Made by a program: the position numbers and the translations under genes
The notes under the pieces: generated by a model
Databases searched by the model: none
What the model saw: only the letters and a program-made list of their open reading frames with translations
What the model was told of the DNA's origin: nothing
Source: Euglena gracilis
Taxonomy: Eukaryota > Euglenida > Euglenophyceae > Euglenales
Direction: 5' to 3'
DNA length: 64,000 nucleotides
NCBI GenBank assembly: GCA_039621445.1
Contig: CP154956.1
Span: forward strand, 5,144,170-5,208,169
In this document: in pieces, positions 30,298 to 37,865 of the stretch
How positions within the stretch are numbered: the first letter of the stretch is position 1
Layout of the letters: each line of letters starts with the position of its first letter

Positions 30298-31699
30298 TCA
30301 GCCCCCACCGAAAGGCGGTGGTGGTGCTGGCGGCCAGAGTGCTGCGTCCTCTTCTCGGGGATCAACCTCGGGACAAGGATTCACGCACGTCGCATCATCC
30401 GGCTATGGGAAAACCTCACAGCCGAAACCTACGTCAAAGGGGCAGGGAAAATCCCGCGCCTCAACAGCCGAGACACCTTCGGAAGACGAAGTTATCATCG
30501 ACTGGAATGCGGTCAGTCAGGATGATCCTGAGATTCATGACCTGAAAAACAGGTACATGATGATCGACCACAAACTGAGGACACAGCAATGCCTCAACCG
30601 GTGGATTGAGCCACTGTTCTGTCAGGGCCGAAAATGGTCCTTTGATCAGAACGTGACCTGGAATTATTACAATTCCAGATCCCCCCGTGTTTCGGCCCAA
30701 AACTTCGGTGAGGAATTCCTCATCGACAAGACAACGGAAAACCGTTTTGTGTGGCTTTGCACTGTATGCCACAAAATGTATAACAGTGCACCTGACCTGG
30801 GATTACCCCTCGTCCGTGTGTGCAACCCTGTGGATCGGAAATCGTTCCACAAGGATGTATACATCCCCAACTGTGCCGCCTTGGTATGCGCCAAGTGCGT
30901 GGACAGTTGGACCCACAAACACAATTTTAGCTACACCGAGCGAGACGGTACGAATGTACCGATACTCTGCGTCAATTGCCTTCGAGGTACCTTCTGGCAA
31001 ACTGCGGAAGGCGCAGTTCCCACAATCATGCCAAGTGCCCAGAAGCCACTGGAGGAATACTCCACCTTGCACAAAAAGTACAAGGATTTTTTCAAGTACT
31101 CCAACCTCAAGCTGGACGACTACCGCCACACGGGAATGGCCCGTGGGTGGCAAATCGACAGTGGGGCGATACGCCTCGCTGCTGAGGAAGCAGGGGTAAG
31201 ATTACCTTACCTCTGGGAGACAGCGGACAGGGAAAAGATACTTTTCCGCCTGTTCACAACCCAGGACCGAAACGGTCGCTGGTGCCTGCCACAATGGCCA
31301 TCCGAAAACCACGGGATGACCTGGAAAGACTGGCTTGGGGCCGTATTACGACCCCATACAGTCCGCGCGGAATGTGCGTATCACATGCCAATTGACTTCC
31401 ACCCGGGGAATGCCCCGCAGGTGTCAGCCAACCATCCACGGATGAATTACTTCATCTGGCCAGCCACCCTACCCAGGAAATTCTGGGAGAAGCTGCAGTG
31501 GTTCCTCGCGGAAAGAGCGAGCGCAACCAAGCAGACAGTCCCCGAAGGATGGGTTCGGGACTGGGTGGTACCTGATTTCGAATACGAATCGCCAGAAACC
31601 TGGCTCGTAGATAGGCCACCACCACCACAATTCCAGATGGTCCTTGTGGAAGATCCCATGGACTCCCGCCATGATTATTGGCGGCTGGAACGGATGTAA
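30215..31699 (+). CDS. Element B ORF2b: Cys-rich C-terminal part of the extra protein
   Basis: This overlaps the end of ORF2a in another frame. The amino acid match with element A/C suggests the two belong to one protein broken by a frameshift near 30290. After a Gly-rich stretch and TAETPSEDEVIID there is a conserved 430-residue region. Possible zinc ligands are clustered at 30750-31000 (CTVCHK, RVCNP, CAALVCAKC, ILCVNC), giving a RING- or ribbon-like spacing I cannot assign. The C-terminal blocks LPYLWETADREKILF and FIWPATLP are highly conserved in both older half-copies. It ends at TAA 31697-31699. The function is unknown. Confidence 0.78.
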   Translation: MLRKPKVQRPRQNQSRAPHLVSPPKSGDQPPPKGGGGAGGQSAASSSRGSTSGQGFTHVASSGYGKTSQPKPTSKGQGKSRASTAETPSEDEVIIDWNAVSQDDPEIHDLKNRYMMIDHKLRTQQCLNRWIEPLFCQGRKWSFDQNVTWNYYNSRSPRVSAQNFGEEFLIDKTTENRFVWLCTVCHKMYNSAPDLGLPLVRVCNPVDRKSFHKDVYIPNCAALVCAKCVDSWTHKHNFSYTERDGTNVPILCVNCLRGTFWQTAEGAVPTIMPSAQKPLEEYSTLHKKYKDFFKYSNLKLDDYRHTGMARGWQIDSGAIRLAAEEAGVRLPYLWETADREKILFRLFTTQDRNGRWCLPQWPSENHGMTWKDWLGAVLRPHTVRAECAYHMPIDFHPGNAPQVSANHPRMNYFIWPATLPRKFWEKLQWFLAERASATKQTVPEGWVRDWVVPDFEYESPETWLVDRPPPPQFQMVLVEDPMDSRHDYWRLERM

Positions 31700-32586
31700 G
31701 GCCGAAACGGCATTACCAGACTCATGTAAGGTAAGTGCCTTCATGGAGCCTGGACACCCATATACTATATATACAGTGGTAGCGGAAATCGCTAAACAGC
31801 CCTGGGATGAACCTGGGTCTGTCACTCTGCGCTCTGGATGGAAGCATCCAAGAGCCCCCCCACCCCGCCACCACCCCGCTATCAATGGCCATGCGGACGG
31901 AAACTGTCTGCAAGAGGTAATCGCCTCTTATTGCGTCGTGAAGGAGCTACTGCTGTGAAGACCTTGGCAGCCGGGAAACCTGGCAAGCCGCTAAGTGACA
32001 CACAGTACACAGCGCGCACGCCGTAATAATAGGCCAACTTGTCACTTTTCGGCCCTAAGGCCCCTTAAGGCTGCCAGACAGCAAAAATTCTGTTCTGGCC
32101 TAAGCCAGCCCCCCTCTCCTCCCTACTTTCCCCCCCACCCCGCAAAGCTGTCGCCGGCAGTCGGTTTTGTAAGTAGGCTTTTGTTTCCTAGTGCGGATAT
32201 GACCGCCTAGGAGCCCTATCCGGGTATGACCAGGATAGGAGCCTGCCCCCCCTTCCACACCTCTCCCCTCGGGTTTTCAGCGAATCGCTTGACCAACCCC
32301 GCGTGCCTTTGGCACACCCAAACTGGGTGGATGGGACACTTTGTCAGGAAACCTGCCAAGCACCGTTTCCCACAGCGGGCTTTTTCACACCCCACCTAAG
32401 CCGAAACGGCTAATAGGTAACCGCGAAACGCGGCTAACCTTTTGCGCGTTTTTGGGCTTTGGGTGGATGCCACTGTGCGGAAAGGAGAGACACCGAAAGG
32501 AGAAGTGAACCCTACCTGGGGCAGCGTCAGATAACCTGACTGGACCTGGGAATCCCTGGTGCATAAAGGAAATCGGGCGTAGCCCT
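31700..32586 (+). other. Element B 3' untranslated region
   Basis: No ORF. Rich in small hairpins: GCCG-AAA-CGGC (31701), a GCGGACGG/CTGTCTGC stem around AAA (31893), CAGG-AAA-CCTG (32345), AGCCG-AAA-CGGCT (32399) and CCGCG-AAA-CGCGG (32421). A conserved hairpin pair lies at 32187-32239. Confidence 0.75.
32187..32239 (+). promoter_or_regulatory. Paired hairpins in the element B 3' UTR
   Basis: Two adjacent stems: CCTAG.GCGG/CCGC.CTAGG around ATATGA, then CCTATCC/GGATAGG around a TATGA loop. The pair is kept in element A/C at 36696-36748, where the first is identical and the second has a one-base loop change. A packaging, priming or stability role is inference only. Confidence 0.6.
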
Positions 32587-32596
32587 GGGAGGGGGA
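32587..32596 (+). other. Element B polypurine tract
   Basis: GGGAGGGGGA ends immediately before the LTR start TGTGTACC. The same tract precedes the element A/C LTR at 37098. Confidence 0.88.
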
Positions 32597-33017
32597 TGTG
32601 TACCAGGCACGTCCCAGCTCTGTAGGATATCTGCAGAGTGGGTTCTGTGACGGTCGCACCACTGTGGAAAACCACAGCTGGTAGGATCGTGGCAGACCCT
32701 TCTGCCCCTGGACACGTCAGCACTTTTCTCTCCTTCCCCCACAGGTGGTATTCTTCGCTGTCAATCTTCCCAAGTTTGACCATTGGTTTTGTCAGAGGGA
32801 AAAACCCTCGGAACAGTCGAACTTGACCTCAGAAGAAACTTCTGAGTCTTTGCTTTGTGCTTTGCTTCTTGGGGAATTGGGAAGAAAAGGGGAAAACCAC
32901 TTTTCGTTACTCCAAAGACTTTTCCCTACCATAAGTAGGCTGCGCACCAAGGCGAAAGCGAAAGGCTTTTACAGAAAGTCCCAAAAAGGGGAAAAGGGAA
33001 AGCTTTGGACGTACACT
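32597..33017 (+). repeat. Element B 3' LTR
   Basis: 421 bp, near-identical to 16195-16622. CCGAG follows at 33018-33022, matching 16190-16194. Confidence 0.92.
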
Positions 33018-33022
33018 CCGAG

Positions 33023-33557
33023 AGGCATAGGTTTTCCCATAGCTCTCGGAGCGTTGCGGCGATTCTTGTGATGTCCTCTCAGGGCTGCAGGAATGGAGGC
33101 AAAGGCAAGGCATATATTGGGTTTTCCCCAGCCTGTGGAACGAAGTACGGGTCAAATTCTTCCCAAGTCAGGACTTTCCCGAATTCGATGTCCAGGTGCT
33201 CCTGCATGCCGATTTCGGCAGTCTGCCAGTCTGGACGCAGGTTCATCCTGCGTTTGTCCGGGTCGTCTGCATTGGGTTCTGTCTCGAGATATTAGCGAGG
33301 CAGCCATTTCATGAATAGCTCTTCTTTGAATGATATTATCTGGCAGAAGTGCGCATACACTTCAAGGACGTAGGAAATACACCCCCTGTGTCAAAATTGT
33401 TGCGGCAGAAATATTTTCTGCCTGTGCTGTTTCAGCACTTTTCTGTCGAAAGTAATCAAATCCTTCGGGCTCCGGCACTGATGCAGGATGTATCTCCTGA
33501 TGTGCTGGCTACCGGCGTTTTCTGCGGTCGGAGGCGGTTTTCCTCGAGAGATGGCGT
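33023..33557 (-). pseudogene. Element A/C ORF2, inverted globular-domain segment (part 1)
   Basis: Minus-strand homologue of B from about 29050 back to 28540, including the LEEHLDTQF-like region, the LLQQYW block and the Cys-containing HQCR block. It continues the segment cut by element B and is cut on the right by element E. Confidence 0.8.
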
Positions 33558-33599
33558 AAAGTGGAGCCCCCACAGTACCCCACAGTACTGTGGGGTACC

Positions 33600-33955
33600 C
33601 AACACTCCCCCCCACTGTCACCGTACACTCCCCCCCACACTCCCCCCCGCTGTCACCCCACTCTTACCCCCCACACTCCCCCCAACTGTCACCCCACACT
33701 CCCCCCCACACTCCCCCCCACTGTCACCCCACACTTACCCCCCGCACTCCCCCCCACTGTCACCCCACACTCCCCCCCACACTCCCCCCCGCTGTCACCC
33801 CACACTTATCCCCCACACTCCACCCCACTGTCACCCCCCCCCCCCCCCCCCCCCCACACTCCCCCCCACCACTGTCACCCCAACCCAAACTTACCCCCCA
33901 CCGGTCACCCTCCCGCCCACCCTTCCCTTTTCCCCCCACACTTACACGCCCACCC
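33600..33955 (+). repeat. CACTCCCCCCCACTGTCACC minisatellite, block 1
   Basis: Imperfect tandem units of CACTGTCACCCCACACT and CCCCCCACACTCCCCCC, roughly 25-35 bp. The same units recur at 34310-34605 and 35385-35460. Pro/His/Ser open frames through it are artefacts of the repeat. Confidence 0.9.
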
Positions 33956-34309
33956 TTCCCTTTTTTCTGTGAAAAGGAAATTTCCAAAATTCCTGCATGT
34001 GGCCCAACGTTTGAGTGTCATTTTTTTTGACTTACTCGCCCTTTGGCCTCGTCCGGGGTGGGGGACCCACCCCCGGCCCCCCCCCCCAGATCCAAAATAA
34101 AAAAATCCTTATCTTCCGAATACGAAGATAGAAAATAGCGGCAGGTGAACAAAAAACCCAGATAGTGGACATGTGTCTCACGTCCCAAGACACCAGAACA
34201 CCATTTGCACCTCAAGCAGAAATAGAATAACACACATTCCGACATGATTAAAAGTCTGCAGTGCAAAAACGTCACTATGGCAGAGCACAATAGTGAAGTT
34301 GTCCCACAC

Positions 34310-34605
34310 AGCCCACACTTGCCCCCCACTGTCGCCCCCCACGCTCCACCCCACTGTCACCCCCCACAATTACCCCCCACACTCCCCCCCACTGCCACCC
34401 CACACACCCCCCACACTCCCCCCCACTGTCCCCCCCACTGCCCCCCCACACTCCCCCCCACTGTCACCCCACACTTTCCCCCCAAACTCCACCCCCCTGT
34501 CCCCCCACACTCCCCCCAACACTCCCCCCCACTTTCACCCCACACTTACCCCCAACACTCCCCCCCACTGTCACCCCACACTCCCCCCCACACTCCCCCC
34601 ACGGG
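34310..34605 (+). repeat. C-rich minisatellite, block 2
   Basis: Same unit as block 1, more degenerate, ending at CACTCCCCCCACGGGGTACC. Confidence 0.88.
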
Positions 34606-35380
34606 GTACCAAGTCGGACCTGCACCTCCAGCCTCAGTGGCACGGTGGTACCCCGGGGGCATGTCATGGAGCCGAGGCATGCCGCCAACGCAGGCCGCAC
34701 CCCTCCTAAACCCACACGCTGCTCCCCGCGGCGAGTGGGCATGGAGGAGGGTGGGGTGGGACGACCGCCCCGAAGGGATCCTAAGCGGCTTCAGTGCCGT
34801 CCGGGCAACCCCCGGGGGGGCCTGGAGGGGCGGCCGGTCAGGCAGGTGAAGCCCATGCAGCCCGGCGGGTGCCTGCAGCTGTGCAGCTCCGGCCGGAGGA
34901 CCGGGGTCTCGAGGGGCGCTGGGGGCCGCTGACAGGGAGCTGCAGCCGAGGAGGGGTGCCCAAGGGGCCACGACGCGCCCCCCTCGGTTGCCCGGGTGCC
35001 CAGGCGGCCACGAACAACCCGGGCCCAGCGAGCCTCCAGTGCCCTGCAGAGACCACCGACCCCTGCCAGGGCTGCACAGACCCGGACACCTCACGGCGGG
35101 GTGGAGCCTACCCACCTAAAGTCGCCCAAGCAAGGTGGACGAGTGTCCTGGAACAGGGCTCCGAAAGGGCCTGCCAGACACCCACACGCCTTTGGACGTG
35201 TGGTCACTTGGGCGCCCCTGCTACCCATGCCGGGAGGGCAGTGGAGTCGAGTCCGAAAGGACGCTGCCCGACGTGTCAGGCCAATTGGTCCCGGAAGGGT
35301 GACGCCGCAATGTCACTTGACCGGGGGTTGTCAGGCCACAGACGACACGGAGAGAGCGGGTCTCTCTCACCCACCGAACA
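34606..35380. other. GC-rich spacer of element E
   Basis: Mixed GC-rich sequence with long open frames on both strands (for example 34794-35855 plus, 34546-35115 minus). No domain or consistent codon pattern is seen, so no gene is called. Confidence 0.4.
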
Positions 35381-35487
35381 CCCCCCCCCCACACTCCCCC
35401 CCACTGTCACCCCACACTTACTCCCCACACTCCCCCCCACACTTACCCCCCACAGTACCCCACACTCGACTGTGGGGGCTCCACTTT

Positions 35488-35800
35488 TGTGCCATATGTG
35501 TTTTTGGGTAAGCAAGACCCACATCCTTCACCTGAAAAAGCTTGCCATACATGCTGTCCAGGTGCACTTTGAGGTTGTATGTAAACATTACCGCAACTTG
35601 CCATTGGAGTTTCTCCGGCAAGGGGTAATATTTCCACTGGATTCCCAGTGGTCCCACAGAGTGGATGTGGTTGAAGATTTCCTTCAACTGGATTACAAAC
35701 ACGGCAGGATCTGGGCATTTACCCAGAAGGTTCATGTAGGATTTGCCGTGTGGGTCCGTGAAAATGCCGAAGTTCTGGCAAGGATATCCCAGCCAACGTA
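35488..35800 (-). pseudogene. Element A/C ORF2, inverted globular-domain segment (part 2)
   Basis: Minus-strand homologue of B 28490 back to 28180: SVGPLGIQWKYYPLPEKLQ, HLDSMYGKLFQVKDV, GYPCQNFGIFTD. It ends at the second inversion junction, with a short duplicated ACGTATTACG at about 35798-35818. Confidence 0.85.
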
Positions 35801-35811
35801 TTACGGAACGT

Positions 35812-36166
35812 ATTACGTACCCATACCGTCCGCGCGGAATGCACGCATTGCATGACAATCGACTTTCACCCGGGGAATGCCCCGCAGGTGTCAGCAAATC
35901 ACCCACGGATGAATTTATTCATCTGGCCAGCCACTTTCCCCAGAATATACTGGGAGAAGCTGCAGTGGTTCCTCGCAGAAAGAGCGAGTGCAACCAAGCA
36001 AGCAGTCCCAAACGGATGGGTTCGGGACTGGGTTTCACCTGACTTCGAATACGAATCGCCAGAATCCTGGCTGGTGGACCGGCCACCAGCACAACAATTC
36101 CAAATGGTCCTGGTGGAAGACCCCATGGACTCCCGCCATTACTACTGGCGGTTGGAGAGGATATAA
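35812..36166 (+). pseudogene. Element A/C ORF2 C-terminal end
   Basis: Plus-strand homologue of B 31343-31699, open and about 87% identical to B at the protein level by eye: DFHPGNAPQVSANHPRM, FIWPATFPR, EKLQWFLAERASATKQ, ending YYWRLERI and TAA. It has no start and is only the 3' piece of the gene. Confidence 0.85.
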
Positions 36167-37097
36167 TGCCAGAACGGCATTTCCAGATCACATGGAAGGA
36201 TCAGCGCCTTCATGGATCCTGGGCCTCTCACACTGGGGATACACTCACACTCACGATACACTGGTAGCGGAAACCGCTACAGCCTTGGGTGGAAGCAGGG
36301 ACTGAGGCATACACACGAGCTCTGAATGGAAGCATCCACGAGCCCCCCCCCCCACTGGACCTTCGGGTGGATGCACCCAGACCCCATCTCACATTCAAAC
36401 ACCGTGCGGACGGAAACCGTCTGCAAGAGGTAAGCGCCTCTTATCACGCCGTGAAGGAGTTGCTGCTGTGAAGGCTTCGGCAGCCGGGAAACCTGGCAAG
36501 CCATTAGGTGACACACAGCACACATCTCACATGACGTTATAATGGGCCAAAGTTGTCACTTTTCAGCACTAAGGCCCTTAAGGCCTGCCAGACAGCAAAA
36601 ATTCTGTTGGCCAAAGCCAACCCCCACTCCTCCCTACTTTCCCCCTCCCCGCAAAGCTGTCGCCGGCAGTCGGTTTTGCAAGAAGGCTTTTGTCTCCTAG
36701 TGCGGATATGACCGCCTAGGAGCCCTATCCGGGGATGACCAGGATAGGAGCCTGGCCCCTCCCTTACACACCTCTCCCCTCGGGTTTTCTGCGAATACGC
36801 TTGACCAACCCGCGTGCCTTTGGCACACCCGATGGGACACTTTGACATGAAACCTGCCAGCCCCATTTTGCCACAGTGGAATTTTTCGCACCCATAAGCC
36901 GAAAAGGTTAACAGGTAACGCAATAAGTGGTGACCTTTTGCGCGTTTTCGGGTTTTTGGGTTGCGCCCCTGTGGAGAAAAGAGATCCCGTGTGCTGGAAA
37001 GCAGAACTCAGTCAGGACAGGACTGCGTCTGAAATCCTGACGGGACCTGGGATGACCTGGTCCAAGATGGAAATCGGGCATAGCCCTGGGAGGGGGA
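36167..37097 (+). other. Element A/C 3' untranslated region
   Basis: Aligns with B 31700-32596. Several hairpins are kept with different stems: AATGCC-AGAAC-GGCATT at 36165-36181, GCGGACGG/CCGTCTGC around AAA at 36406-36424, and the hairpin pair at 36696-36748. It ends in GGGAGGGGGA before the LTR. Confidence 0.8.
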
Positions 37098-37511
37098 TGT
37101 GTACCAGGCGTGATCCCAGCTCTGTGGGAAACCTGAAGAGTCTGGATCTGTCACAATCTGACGGCTGTGTATGAGCACAGCCGGACGATCGTGGCAGATC
37201 CTATGGGATGTTGCGATACGTATCACACGTGCTCGCGGGATCTCTTTTCCTCACAGGTGGTATTTTATTCTTCTCATTTTGTCCGATCTCAAGTAAGAGG
37301 AAAATCCTCTGAACAAAAACCCAACGAGACTGTGAAGGAAAGTCCTTACACAACAACCTGTCTTGTGCTTTGCCTTAGCATAGGGGATTTGGGACAAAGG
37401 GTTTTTGTTACTCCAAAGATTTTCCCTCACCCAGGTAGGTGCGCACCAGGAAAAGGCAAAAACGCTTTTCTGGGGCAAAAGGGGCCAAAGGGAAGTCTTT
37501 GGACGTACACT
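37098..37511 (+). repeat. Element A/C 3' LTR
   Basis: 414 bp with the same ends as element B's LTRs (TGTGTACC...GTACACT), clearly diverged from them. There is no 5' partner in the window because the left end is truncated at 6391. Confidence 0.88.
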
Positions 37512-37529
37512 CAGGGGCGGTCACGGTTC

Positions 37530-37865
37530 AGCACGTTTCGTCCGCACGTCCAGGTCCTCCAGCTGTTGCGGCGATTGCTGATCCGGGTAGTTCGCGTCCA
37601 CTGGATAATTCCAATTTCTTTTCCACAGCATTTTTCATCCAAGTCAAATTGAAATTGTATTTTGTAAATTGATGTTCCGTCTGATTCGTGTACTTCTGTA
37701 CTTAATCGTTTGATATTGACTTCTTCTCTTGGTTCGTCTTCGTTCTCGCCTCTCTTCCTTTCTTCTGGGCTGCCGAAGGGCAAATTAGGAATCAGCCAAC
37801 TCCGGCGACAAATGGCACTAAGCGCAGACTCCTAACCCAGCGCGCCAAAACGATGACAAAGTGCG
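37530..37865 (-). other. Unassigned possible coding fragment, minus strand
   Basis: A minus-strand open frame (37783-37511) encodes a charged 90-residue peptide (EERKRGENEDEPREEVNIKR, IYKIQFQFDLDEKCCG). About 70 bp upstream in that direction, near 37850, is TGGCGCGCTGGG, which might be a primer site. If so this is the start of another gag remnant. No LTR pair supports it. Confidence 0.25.

Larger units (their letters stand above)
16195..33017 (+). mobile_element. Element B: 16.8-kb Ty3/gypsy chromovirus with extra ORF2
   Basis: LTRs of 428 bp (16195-16622) and 421 bp (32597-33017) differ by about four substitutions and one 7-bp indel. The 5-bp duplication CCGAG lies at 16190-16194 and 33018-33022. 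A TGGTAGCAGA primer site directly follows the 5' LTR, and GGGAGGGGGA precedes the 3' LTR. Order: gag, protease, RT, RNase H, integrase, chromodomain, then ORF2a/ORF2b, then a 0.9-kb untranslated region. Domain order and chromodomain place it in the chromovirus branch. It is far larger than the usual 5-8 kb because of the long gag and ORF2. It is inserted in the inverted ORF2 of element A/C. Confidence 0.93.
33558..35487. mobile_element. Element E: C-rich insertion with 19-bp terminal inverted repeats
   Basis: The left end AAAGTGGAGCCCCCACAGT (33558-33576) and the exact inverse complement at 35469-35487 bound a 1,930-bp insertion. The flanks both belong to the inverted ORF2 of element A/C. The interior is three blocks of a C-rich minisatellite (33600-33950, 34310-34605, 35385-35460) around non-repetitive spacers. 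No transposase is visible. A target duplication could not be settled. It looks like a non-autonomous DNA transposon. Confidence 0.65.
6391..37511 (+). mobile_element. Element A/C: old, rearranged relative of element B hosting nested insertions
   Basis: Segments at 6391-8529, 8530-10347, 15721-16194, 33023-33557, 35488-35800 and 35812-37511 are all homologous to element B and together make one deleted copy. The part matching B 28178-31343 is inverted. The left inversion junction is at 8529/8530 and the right one near 35800, and both map to the same two places in B. D, B and E interrupt the inverted segment. The copy lacks everything before the end of the RT region, has a deletion from the RNase H start to ORF2, and ends with one LTR (37098-37511). 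It is full of frameshifts. Confidence 0.82.

Noticed and set aside
26269-31699. Envelope gene by position
   Set aside because: No signal peptide, transmembrane anchor or cleavage site was seen.
33561-34709. Pro/His/Ser-rich open frames
   Set aside because: They translate the C-rich minisatellite of element E.
33600-35460. CRISPR-like array
   Set aside because: Units are contiguous, degenerate and low in complexity, with no unique spacers, and the genome is eukaryotic.
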